Assembly: GCA_900549215.1 (NCBI GenBank)
Contig: URNJ01000015.1
Location: 1-20,041, forward strand
DNA: 20,041 nt
DNA from: an uncultured Collinsella sp.
Lineage (GTDB): Bacteria; Actinomycetota; Coriobacteriia; Coriobacteriales; Coriobacteriaceae
Direction of reading: 5' to 3'
Of the stretch, positions 1-8,800 are shown one piece after another. A model generated the notes under the pieces. The model saw only the letters and a list, made by a program, of their open reading frames with translations. It was not told the DNA's origin and made no database searches. The position numbers and the translations under genes were made by a program. The first letter of the stretch is position 1; the number at the start of each line of letters is the position of its first letter.

Positions 1-222
1 ACGGGCCATCGGGTGCTCGAGGTCAAGCGGGCGGCCGCCCGCCTTATCCGCTCGTCGACCGATTGCGGCGTGCTGATTCTGGCCGACCCGCGCCTGGTGA
101 CGAAGGGCTACGGAAAGAAGTTCTTAACGTCGCTGCCTACGAGCTCCTACCAGCGCATCGAATCGGCGCAGATCGGTCACTATCTGCAACTGTGGCGCGC
201 ACGTCACGAGCGGCGGCGCTAA
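1..222 (+). CDS. DinG/XPD-family ATP-dependent helicase, C-terminal end (partial)
   Basis: The reading frame is open from the first base and ends with TAA at 220-222, so only about 73 C-terminal residues are present. The segment GVLILADPRLVTKGYGKKFL followed by a short SLP-like stretch matches the conserved end of the second helicase domain of DinG-type (XPD-like) superfamily 2 helicases, where an acidic-Pro-Arg motif precedes a Tyr-Gly-x-x-Phe and a Leu-Pro. Such enzymes unwind DNA, including R-loops and damaged intermediates, using ATP. The Walker motifs and any Fe-S or exonuclease domain lie outside the window, so the exact subfamily cannot be fixed. The gene converges on the WYL regulator, and the two stop codons overlap by four bases (219-222) with no terminator between them. 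Confidence 0.75.
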   Translation, partial: TGHRVLEVKRAAARLIRSSTDCGVLILADPRLVTKGYGKKFLTSLPTSSYQRIESAQIGHYLQLWRARHERRR

Positions 223-1136
223 AGCGGACAGACGAGGGTTTTTGCCATATCGCACAGACGCTTTGACAGGGCGGGGTCATCCAAGATACGGATGGCTCCG
301 CCCGCTGCGATTACCTGGCTCAGTAGCCAACGCTCGGAGCCGTAATGCACGGTTACCGTTGCCATGTCTGCCCCGCTGTGCTCGATTAGAGTGATGCCGG
401 CCCAGTCCAGATGCTCCGCCATATCGAATGGCATCAGGAGCTTTGCGCTACGCTGTGTCCGGGCAAGGGAATCGCGGAGGGATGCAACGTCCGGTGCGTG
501 AGGCACGACGGAGTCTTCCGTCAAGGCGAGTCCCTCGATTTTATCCATGCGATAGGTGCGCTGCTCATCGACTGTGATGTCCCAGGCAATCAGGTATGTT
601 TGGTCGCCGTTTGCCGTAATGCGCAAGGGATCGACCAGGCGCTCGCGTGGCCGTGCATCGTCCATCGAGCGATACGAGATGCGGCAACGAACGCCGTCCT
701 GAATGGCGCAGCTCAGCTGCTGCCAGTGCGACCCGTGGTTGACGGTGTCAAAGACGCGCTGGTTATAGCCGAGCTCTTCGGGTAGAAGGGCATGTCGAAT
801 CCGAGCTGCCGTCTGCGGCTCGATCCCCAACGATTCAAGTTCATGGTTGAGCACAGCGCCTTCGGCGGCACTCAGGCGCAGCGGTAGCACACGTCCGGCG
901 TCACCGGTGAGAACCACACGCTCGCCGTGGCATTCGCAGATGATGCGCGCACCCGATTCTCGGTCCGCGAGCGTCGAGACGATCTCGAGAATCTCGTCGA
1001 TCGATACTCCCGTGATGTCAAAGCGGCCGCAAATTTCGGTTCGTGTCATGCCGCTCTCGCCGGCGGCGTAGAGGGCCTCCATGATGTCGATGGCGCGCGA
1101 GAGTCTCTGCTCGCTGGTGAGTTTACGCACGGGCAT
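219..1136 (-). CDS. WYL-domain transcriptional regulator (PafC-like position)
   Basis: This is a 305-residue predicted DNA-binding regulator. Residues about 8-60 look like a winged helix-turn-helix (TRTEICGRFDITGVSIDEIL). Residues about 138-205 form the WYL domain, with CRISYRSMDD, a VDPLRI segment, TYLIAWD where the family usually has W-Y-L, and RTYRMDKI. WYL domains are thought to sense nucleic acid or small ligands and to control the attached HTH. I chose ATG at 1136 over an upstream TTG at 1157 because an AAAGGA lies ahead of it. The start overlaps the end of the upstream WYL gene (stop 1123-1125) by 14 bases, so translation is probably coupled. The tandem layout recalls PafB-PafC, the actinobacterial DNA-damage activators, but no proteasome or tat genes are nearby and the ligand is unknown. 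Confidence 0.8.
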   Translation of the reverse strand: MPVRKLTSEQRLSRAIDIMEALYAAGESGMTRTEICGRFDITGVSIDEILEIVSTLADRESGARIICECHGERVVLTGDAGRVLPLRLSAAEGAVLNHELESLGIEPQTAARIRHALLPEELGYNQRVFDTVNHGSHWQQLSCAIQDGVRCRISYRSMDDARPRERLVDPLRITANGDQTYLIAWDITVDEQRTYRMDKIEGLALTEDSVVPHAPDVASLRDSLARTQRSAKLLMPFDMAEHLDWAGITLIEHSGADMATVTVHYGSERWLLSQVIAAGGAIRILDDPALSKRLCDMAKTLVCPL

Positions 1137-2156
1137 GCTCGTGCACCGTCCTTTCAATGAGGTGGTTCCACGCCTGCTTGAGCGATTTGGGGGCCATGGG
1201 CCTCATGCCGTCCATGGCGTGGGCCATGCAAAATGAGGCGGCGGCTTCAAGGTCGCGCACGTCAACGGTCCAGATCCATCCCGCATCGGTGTGTGCGAGC
1301 TCACCTCGCCCGCGCGTGAGGCCGTTGATCATATCGATCTGCGTCTGAGGGGCGAACGAGAACGTGGCTGCAACGGGCGGTCGGTCGGCGAAATCGAATT
1401 CAAAGAACAGATAGTCGTTGAGATTGAAGTCCGCAGGGATGGCGTAGGCCTTCGAAGGACGCCAAGCGCGAACGATACGGTCGCAGCGGAATGTCCTGAT
1501 GTCGTCGGTAACATTGTCGAGGCCGCAGAAATACGCCACGCCCTCGCGTTCGAACATGCCGTAGACACAGACGGTACGTTCTTTCTGCTCGCCGCGTCCG
1601 TTCTGATATAAAAATCGCAGCGCGCATCGCTCGGCAAAGGCGCTCCATACCGCATCGACGGTGGGAGAGCGGCGGATCGGCACCTCGTCCACCGTCGTCC
1701 TACCGGTGAGGTAGGCAATCTTGGAGCGAATATTCGGGGAATATCGGCAAGCGGTGCGGCAAAAGTGGATGAGCCGGCTGCTAGCGTCTGGTCGATGGCG
1801 TTGAGCAGGATATCGGCGTCGTCTGCGGTGATAAGGCCGCCTGCTGCAAAGGTGTGCTCGCGGTCGATTGTCCACGAGCTTTCCTCGGTCTCCTGCGCGC
1901 CGGCGGGGCGAACCTCCTTGATTAAGATGCCATGCTCGAGCAGTTTGTCACGATCGCGCCGAAACTTGCGCTTATCCGAGTCGATATTGCCCGAGCCATA
2001 TCCCAGGTCAGAATCCAAGACGATCTGCTCGGTCGTCAGCGGTTCGGGGGAGCTGTTGAGCACAAAGAAAAGATTGAGGATGCGCTGAGCCGTTTTATCG
2101 AAACTGGGCTCCGAATTCCCCTTTTTAATTGTCGCGGTCGTGTCGCTTGCCGTCAT
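1123..2156 (-). pseudogene. WYL-domain regulator interrupted by a frameshift
   Basis: Two overlapping leftward frames together make one WYL protein of about 344 residues. The first, from ATG 2156 with AGGA four bases upstream, carries an N-terminal HTH (LTTEQIVLDSDLGYGSGNID, then a basic DKRKFRRDRDKLLEHG helix) and runs well to ADIP. The second frame supplies the rest: SPNIRSKIAYLTGRTTVDEV, then CALRFLYQNGRGEQKERTV, EGVAYFCGLDNV and RTFRCDRIVRA, which are WYL-domain strands. The break fits a run of four G on the plus strand (1736-1739), where five would restore one frame. It could be a sequencing or assembly slip, a real inactivating mutation, phase variation or programmed -1 slippage. Beyond the break the first frame turns into Arg/Ser-rich nonsense. 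The gene is first in a two-gene operon with the intact WYL gene. Confidence 0.7.
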
Positions 2157-2354
2157 AGAGTCCTCGCATGAGAAGGTGGTTTGCTGCCATGATTTTAGTC
2201 CGATATGGAGATTAGGCTATATCCTTGTCCGCTCGGGGCGTTAAGATGGCCCGAATTCGGTCGTTTGCGCTCGCTCGGGGTATACTTTCGACTATATACG
2301 GTTCTAATGTGCATGCATTGGGCCTATTTGTCGGATTATGGATGTGGAGCGCAC
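2157..2354. promoter_or_regulatory. Divergent intergenic region between the WYL operon and the M28-like gene
   Basis: These 198 bases separate two outward-reading units and must hold both promoters. On the plus strand TATACT at 2281-2286 and TATATA at 2293-2298 are plausible -10 boxes, but neither has a good -35 at normal spacing. On the minus strand TAAAAT (about 30-50 bases upstream of the WYL start) is a possible -10, again without a clear -35. I see no convincing inverted repeat that could be the WYL operator. Confidence 0.3.
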
Positions 2355-5300
2355 ATGGCGAACACCCAGAACTATATTAACCACCTGCTGCAGAACACCG
2401 GCATTACGCCGGCATGCAGCGAAGAAGAGCGCTTGGCTGCCGAGGATATCGCTCAGATCTTCCGCAACCACGGCTTTGACCCCGAGGTTCAGGAGTTCAA
2501 TGCCCCGGCGCCCAGTAGGTTGGCATTTGCCGTCACCGGTATTCTTGCGTTTGCCGGCGCCCTGCTGATGGGCGTCGGCGGCGGTATCGGCTTGGTCGGC
2601 ACCTTGCTGGCCGTTGTCGGCGCCGTTCTTTACGTGCTCGAGCGCACGGGCCACCCTGTAGTCTCGCGCCTGGGCAAGACGGGCGTGAGCCAAAATGTCA
2701 TCGCCTACCACAAGGCCTCGGGCCCGCTCGCGTCTCCGCGCAACCGCCCGGTGGTCGTTGTCGCACACTACGACTCTCCCCGTGCTGAGCTGCTCGCCCG
2801 CGAGCCCTATGCTTCGTATCGTGCGCTCATCGCCAAGCTGTTGCCCGTTGCCACGGTTGCCCCTGCTGCCGTTGCCATCCTGCGTATCCTGCCGCTCCCC
2901 GGCGCGCTCAAGGTTCTGCTGTGGATTGTTGCGATCCTCGCTTCCCTCGTTGCACTTGCCAACGCGGCAAACATCATCTCTAACCGCCACATTCTTCCCT
3001 ATACGTCCGGCGCGGTGTGCAACAAGTCTTCTGTCGCCGCTATGCTCGGCGTTATGGACAACGTTGCTCCCTTCCAGGGCGAAAACGAGTTTCCCGACGA
3101 TGTTCCGTTCGATACCTATTTTGGGGAGCAGAAGCGTCGTGCCGAGGAAATGGCGCGCGCGGCGGCGGAGTATGCCGCGGCCCAGCAGCAAAACGACTAC
3201 GGCAACACCATTGAGTATGAAGAGCCTACCTACGTCGAGGACGAGTTCGGTCAGCCGATTGCTCCCGACGCTCAGACCGAGCTCGAACAGGGTGAGGCTT
3301 TCGACGAGCAGATCGAGGGCTTTGAGGGTGCGTCTGCTGACGAGACGCTGATTGGCGCCATCGTGCCCGAGGATCAGAATCAGGCTGTCCAGGCCGAAGA
3401 GTTCAATGACGAGGTTCCCGCTGCTGAGCCGGCGGAGGAGCCTGCCGCGGCTGAGCCCGAGCCCAAGCTCTATCGCAATGCCGCCGGCAACATCCGCTTT
3501 GGTTCGGATGCCATCCGTGCGCTCGGAATGCTTCCCGAGTCCTGCACGCTCGATTACGAGGAGGGCGAGGAGCCGACGTTTGAGCCCGAGCCTGCCCCCG
3601 TTGTCACCGTGGATGATGAGTCTGCCGCGGTTACCGCTGCCGTTGCCGAGCCCGAGGCGGTGTCCGCGATCGATCCCGCGGCAGGACTGGACATTTTGGC
3701 TCCCGCCGCGTCGGCGCAAGACGTTGCGGACGAGTCTGACGACGATTACGTTGAACAGCCGAGGCGCGTGTCTTACGAGAGCGATACTGATTTCTCGGCC
3801 GAGATTCCCGCGGCAACGCCCCATGCCGATATTGCATCCGCGTTCTCTTCGATTGGCGCCAGCGCTTCCAACTTCTTTAAGGGCGCGCTTGCAAAGGGCA
3901 AGAAATTTGTCGACGATTTCGAGGAGAAGCGCGCTGCCGCACGCGAGGCTGCCGAGCAGGAGGCTATCGCTCAGCAGCAGGCAACCGAGGCGGCACGTGA
4001 GCTCGCGGCGCAAGAGTTCGAGCAGAACGAGGCTATGCAGTCCGTGCCCGTCGACGCTGCCGAAGCTACAACGTCCTTTGAGTCCCAGCAACCGGCGTCC
4101 GCGGATGTTGTTGAGGCGACGACGTCTTTCGAGGCCCAGCAGCACGTCGATAGCACCATGTCGTTTGATGCCGCGAAGTTCGATTCCACGATAACGTTTG
4201 AAAAGCAAGGCACCGCGATTGCCGAGCCCCTTCCTGTTTCCGATGAACAGGGCGACGCGGTGGACGATGACGAGCCTATTGATGCTGCCGAAATCCAAGA
4301 TGCCGCCGAGGACGAGCCCGTCGAGGCCAACTCTGACGAAGAGCAATACGCGGCAGCCGAGCAAGATGAGTCGACCGAGGCCGAGCAGGAGGAAGTGCCT
4401 GCGGTTTCCGAGGCTCCCGAGACAGATGAGTCGAGGCCTTACTCCACGCAGATTTTCACCATGCCGACCCCGAGTGGTTCCGGTGCCACGGTTGCCGATG
4501 TCGCTCCCACCCAGGACGAAACGGTCGATTCCCTTATGGCCCAGATTTCCTCCCAGGCATCACCGCGTCCGCAGATGAATGTTCCCGATCCGGCGTCGGC
4601 ACCGTCGCCTGCGCCCTCTTCGTCTCCGCTGGCTTCGGTCCCCGATCCGTCGCTGCCGTCGATGAAGCAGGCAAACGTTGCGTCTCGCACGTCGCTGTTC
4701 GACCTTCCCGATCCCTCTGCCCAGGTCAACGACCCCTTTGCTACTGCCCAGGGTCCCGAACCCACATCGGCACCCGTTGCGCCTCCTATGCCCGTTGCGT
4801 CGGGTGCGCAGCCGATCGAGACCATTTCGGCTCCCGCCCCGGCGGCACCCAAGTCTCGTAAGCGCGGCCTGGGTGGCCTGTTCGGCCGTAAAAAGAAAAA
4901 CGAGCAGGACAGCATGAGTGACTGGCTGGGCGTCGAAGACGATTACGATGCCAAGAAGTCCGGTCGCGGTATCGGTTCGTGGGATAACTTCGAGGACGAT
5001 AACGATGGCTGGAAGGGCGGCGCTACGTCTTCCGATGGCGCTTCTTCCGAAGATATGCTCTCGGCTGTCGCCTCTATGGGCGATGATGAGCTGCTCGGTC
5101 ACGATATCTGGTTTGTGGCAACGGGCGCCTCGGATTGTGATGGCGCCGGCATGAAGGCCTTCTTGGCTTCGCACCGCGATAAGCTCCGCGGCGTATTCTT
5201 CATCAATCTTGAATCCGTCGGCGCCGGTAGGCTTTCGGTGGTGACGGTTGAGGGCGAACAGCAGCTGCTCAAGGGCGATCGCCGCATCATGAACCTGGTC

Positions 5301-5531
5301 AGCAAGGTGTGCAAGTCGTTCCATGTCGATTGTGGCGCGCTCGAGATGCCCTATGCCAAGACCGATGCCTATGCCGCGCTCGAGGCGAGCCGCCGAGCCC
5401 TCACCATCGCCGGCGTGGACGGCACGCGTCTGGCTTGCGCTCGTACCGAGGACGACCTGCCCCACAATGTCAACCCGACGAACATTGCCACGGTATCCGA
5501 GGTCGTGACCGAGGTTATCCGCCGTTCGTAG
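2355..5531 (+). CDS. M28-peptidase-like membrane protein with a giant acidic insertion
   Basis: A 1058-residue protein starting at ATG 2355 (GGAG five bases upstream; the open frame extends further but without an upstream ribosome site). Residues 1-55 look like the M28 N-terminal cap. Hydrophobic stretches at about 57-97 and 158-208 suggest several membrane passes. Between them is AHYDS (H138, D140), the first metal-ligand motif of M28 aminopeptidases. After about residue 250 comes some 650 residues of Ala/Glu/Asp/Pro-rich low-complexity sequence, then a basic patch (KSRKRGLGGLFGRKKK), and the second half of the fold from about 910: FVATGASDCDGAGMKAFL, INLESVGAG and a late His at 1037. The usual bridging Asp is in GAVCNKSS (Cys222), and the catalytic Glu-Glu pair reads Ser926-Asp927. 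It may therefore be an inactive or altered peptidase. The small membrane gene that follows is probably co-transcribed. Confidence 0.7.
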   Translation: MANTQNYINHLLQNTGITPACSEEERLAAEDIAQIFRNHGFDPEVQEFNAPAPSRLAFAVTGILAFAGALLMGVGGGIGLVGTLLAVVGAVLYVLERTGHPVVSRLGKTGVSQNVIAYHKASGPLASPRNRPVVVVAHYDSPRAELLAREPYASYRALIAKLLPVATVAPAAVAILRILPLPGALKVLLWIVAILASLVALANAANIISNRHILPYTSGAVCNKSSVAAMLGVMDNVAPFQGENEFPDDVPFDTYFGEQKRRAEEMARAAAEYAAAQQQNDYGNTIEYEEPTYVEDEFGQPIAPDAQTELEQGEAFDEQIEGFEGASADETLIGAIVPEDQNQAVQAEEFNDEVPAAEPAEEPAAAEPEPKLYRNAAGNIRFGSDAIRALGMLPESCTLDYEEGEEPTFEPEPAPVVTVDDESAAVTAAVAEPEAVSAIDPAAGLDILAPAASAQDVADESDDDYVEQPRRVSYESDTDFSAEIPAATPHADIASAFSSIGASASNFFKGALAKGKKFVDDFEEKRAAAREAAEQEAIAQQQATEAARELAAQEFEQNEAMQSVPVDAAEATTSFESQQPASADVVEATTSFEAQQHVDSTMSFDAAKFDSTITFEKQGTAIAEPLPVSDEQGDAVDDDEPIDAAEIQDAAEDEPVEANSDEEQYAAAEQDESTEAEQEEVPAVSEAPETDESRPYSTQIFTMPTPSGSGATVADVAPTQDETVDSLMAQISSQASPRPQMNVPDPASAPSPAPSSSPLASVPDPSLPSMKQANVASRTSLFDLPDPSAQVNDPFATAQGPEPTSAPVAPPMPVASGAQPIETISAPAPAAPKSRKRGLGGLFGRKKKNEQDSMSDWLGVEDDYDAKKSGRGIGSWDNFEDDNDGWKGGATSSDGASSEDMLSAVASMGDDELLGHDIWFVATGASDCDGAGMKAFLASHRDKLRGVFFINLESVGAGRLSVVTVEGEQQLLKGDRRIMNLVSKVCKSFHVDCGALEMPYAKTDAYAALEASRRALTIAGVDGTRLACARTEDDLPHNVNPTNIATVSEVVTEVIRRS
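4062..4142 (+). repeat. Short coding repeat in the acidic insertion (E-A-T-T-S-F-E-x-Q-Q)
   Basis: Within the M28-like protein, EATTSFESQQ (from residue 570) recurs as EATTSFEAQQ (from residue 587), 17 residues apart. Looser echoes STMSFD and STITFEKQ follow soon after. The nucleotide copies use different codons, so this is an old or selected protein repeat rather than a fresh DNA duplication. Confidence 0.6.
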
Positions 5532-5552
5532 ACGGAGCTCTAAGGAGTCAAC

Positions 5553-5771
5553 GTGTTTTCGTATATTAAGCGCCATTGGCCTGTCTACGTGATTTTGACC
5601 TTGATTGCCATTGCGTTAGGATTTGGGGCTGCCTACATCGTGGGTGCGAAGGGCTCGACCCCCGCCTCCGCAATCAGCGAAGAGGTGGAGCAAGAACAGA
5701 GTACGGGTGCCGATGGGATTCCTGAGTCCGAGCAGGCAATCGTTGATGGTGGATCTTCGTCTGCAGAGTAG
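5553..5771 (+). CDS. Small single-pass membrane protein, function unknown
   Basis: A 72-residue protein with a GTG start at 5553, supported by AAGGAG at 5542-5547 with five bases of spacing. Residues about 9-31 (HWPVYVILTLIAIALGFGAA) form one transmembrane helix after a short basic N-terminus. The rest is a small acidic, Ser/Glu-rich tail that would lie outside the membrane if the positive-inside rule holds. It begins 21 bases after the stop of the M28-like gene and ends before the shared terminator, so the two are probably one operon, and it may be an accessory subunit of that protein. I recognise no family. Confidence 0.65.
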   Translation: MFSYIKRHWPVYVILTLIAIALGFGAAYIVGAKGSTPASAISEEVEQEQSTGADGIPESEQAIVDGGSSSAE

Positions 5772-5792
5772 ATACGGCGATTTACATGATTG

Positions 5793-5830
5793 AAAGCGGG
5801 CGAGCCAGTCCCCTGGCTCGCCCGCTTTTT
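5793..5830. terminator. Bidirectional intrinsic terminator between convergent units
   Basis: A perfect 13-base stem (5796-5808 with 5813-5825) closes a TCCC loop. It is flanked by AAA on the left and TTTTT on the right, which add further A-T pairs. It serves the M28-like operon reading right and the adhesin gene reading left. Confidence 0.9.
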
Positions 5831-5837
5831 CATCGCG

Positions 5838-8800
5838 CTAGCGCTTCTTTGGGATCGACCTAAGGCGAGCGAACCATAGGGCTGCGGCACCCGAGGTCAG
5901 GAGCGCGGTGATGCAAGCGGCGATGGGAACTGATCCTGTTGCCGGTAGGTCCTGCGGTGGGGTACAGCGTTGAATGACGCTGTCCTCGTCATGCGACTCA
6001 AGTTTATCGCCGCCACCGTTGCGGCAAAGATCGACGCGTGCGCTGTTGGTGAGTGCGGTTTGGGGCGTATAAGCCGACGTTGCCTGCATGTGTACGACTG
6101 CGCCCCGAGCGTCTGTGCCAAGGATTGCTTTGGCATCGTCAAGGTCGTCGTGCTCATCTTTGAGATCATCGCGGGTCCAAGAATCCGCATCGCTTCGAGT
6201 CGTAAAGTCGGCGGCTACCGCACCGTATTCAATGCGAATGCCCGTTACGACGGTATTGGACGCAAGGTCGAGTTCTTTCGCCTCGAGTGTGGTGGATTCC
6301 GTGGTCGAGACATCCGCCTTCCAGAGGTGCCAGCCGTCGTAATCGACGAGGCGGCAATCCTCACCCAGACTTTCCCTTACTTCGTCGGACTCAAGCCAAG
6401 GATTTTCGTGCCCATCGTCAAGTGTCGCGTTTGCCGGCTCATCGACGTCTGTCGAGTCCAGCGGCGTCGTGCGATACCACACGTTGCACAGACCATTGAG
6501 GTCGCCGATGGCGACGGGGGTTTCGATTGAGACGAATCTCGCCGTATCGTCCTCGGCACACTCAAGATCATCGGTAATTGTGAACTCATCAACCCAGGTA
6601 GTTGAATCGTTTCGAGCGTCGATGGTATAGGAGAAAAGCCCATCCGTATTGGTTTGCATCGCGGCACGGTTTTTACCATCGCCGTTGGCCAACAGGCCCT
6701 TTTCGATAGGTTGGACAAGTTTCTGACGCTTGTCGACCTGCCCCTTGATCTCGATGGGCGCATCCTTCATCGCGACGGATTGGACTTCTCCCGTATCCTT
6801 TATTTCAAACGTTATCTCCTCGGCAAGGTCATAGGTCCGCGGAGACATCATTTCGCGCAACGAGTAGGTGCCGGGTGCAAGATGTTCGACGCGGTGCGGC
6901 TTGTCGGATGAGGTCCAGGAGTCTATTTCGGTTTTATCGGGACCATATAAGGTGAGCTGTGCGCCTTCCACTTCCTGCTCACCGCTTGCATCGACCTTGG
7001 AGATATCAACCTTGGTGTAATCGTCGGATACGTTAAGCCGTGCTTCTACAACGGGTGTTTTCTGGTCGGCATAAGTAAGGTCGACAATATGGGTTGTCTG
7101 ATCGAGCAAGAAGCCTGCCGGCGCTTGAGTCTCGACAACCTCGTAGCGTGCGGTGCCAGATCCCAGTGGGAGGTTGTCCGCGCGTGCTTCTCCAGTTTCA
7201 TCCGTCGTGACGGTCGCGACGGTCTCACCGTCGAGCGCGGCAATGCTACCGTCGGGGCGCACGATATCACCCGAGGCACGGATCTCAAAGACGGCGCCCG
7301 CGAGGCTGCTGCCGTCTACGGCATCGGTTTTAACGATCCTGATGTTTCCGGTCGCGGCGTGGTCATAATACGAGGCGATTGCAACGGGCGTTAGGTTCAT
7401 GTCGGCGGGTATGTTTACCTCGATCTCTTCGCCGACAAGATAGGGCTCTTTGGCCGAGGTTTCGCGTACATAATAGGTGCCCGGCATGAGCGATTCGGGC
7501 AGTGTGACGGTGCCGGTCGCGTCAGTCGTAAAGGTGTCCATTACGTTATGTGCTGGATACCAGCAAGTTTGTGAGACAGGTTCGTGATTGCTGTCGAGGA
7601 GTTGGAAGGTGAATCCGGCTAGGGGAACAGAAGCGCCTGTTTGGGCATCGCGTTTTACAATCTGGAGATGCGTCGACAGCGCGTGGTTGTCCACAATATA
7701 TTGAAGCTCGGCCCCGTCGGAAATCTGATTGGCCCCGACGGTCCATTCCCCTGCACGTTTAAAACCCTCGGGGACGGTTTCCGGAACCTCGCGAATCGTG
7801 TAGCTGGCACGGTCGTATGGGACAGCTCCGTGGACACCGGCGGGTCGCTTGCCTGTGCCGAACCATGCTTCGGGCTGATCTTTGGTGGAGGCAAAGCCAT
7901 AGATGTTTGTGGTCAGTGTGCCAACAACCTGCTGAGAGCTGTTGCTGACAACCTCAAAGACAACACCACCCGCCGGCTGCTCCAGGCCGGATTGGTCGCT
8001 ATTGCCGTAATCCTTGAATTTGGAAATCTCAAGGTCAAACGCAATGGGGATATCGGAAATGCGGGATTCGATCTCGACCACGCCTGAATCGCCGAGCTGG
8101 TCGGCTCCAACGGTATAGGTCCAGCTGTCGTTGGATGGCAGGTAGCCCTCGGGGGCTTTTGATTCGTAGATGGTAAAGGTTCCTAAGGGGACATCGGCGA
8201 GGGTGGCCCGACCGCTTTCGTCGGTCGTGAGGATTTGTGCCCATCCAGGGGTTGATTGCGACACACACGTGAACTCTGCTCCTGCGAGTGAAGATCCCAC
8301 CTGGGGGCCGGCATTCGTCGCGGCATCGAGTTTTACGATACGCAGGTTGATGGTGCCGGGCTGTTCATCAATGGCGACCCGCCCGCCGTCATTCCCCGTG
8401 GTAAAGGCAATACGATCACGACGGGGGACATAGCCGGCCGGCGCCTTCGTTTCAACTAGGTAGTATGCCGTGTTGGGCAGGAGTGTTGCTTGCGCTCGAC
8501 CGTTGCTGTCCATCTTGATGGTGCCGACACGCGCGCCGCTGGCGCTCTCAAAAATATCGAATGTTGCCCCGGTAAACTGATAGGTATTGTTTCCGCTGGT
8601 AATAACGGTGTTAGCAGACTGCTTTTGGAAGGAAACAGAGACCGCCGGCAGTACATAGAGCATGTCTTGACGTTTGCTGCCGCCCGATACGGCCCCTAGA
8701 TAGCGTCGCGCGCGGTGCGGAGCGGCTTTGATGCTTCCTGATTTTGCGCTGTCGTGGAGCCACCGCGCAGCCGCCACGACTTCATTGTCGGCGGTAAAGT

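Noticed and set aside
27..42. A 16-base perfect palindrome containing GCGGCCGC inside the helicase gene
   Set aside because: It encodes ordinary Arg-Ala codons in frame and has no hairpins or tRNA copy beside it, so I do not link it to the tRNA elements.
2304..4364. A 686-codon open frame antisense to the M28-like gene
   Set aside because: It mirrors the Ala/Glu-rich coding strand in a GC-rich genome, has no domain or ribosome site, and the plus frame has membrane segments, family motifs and a proper start.
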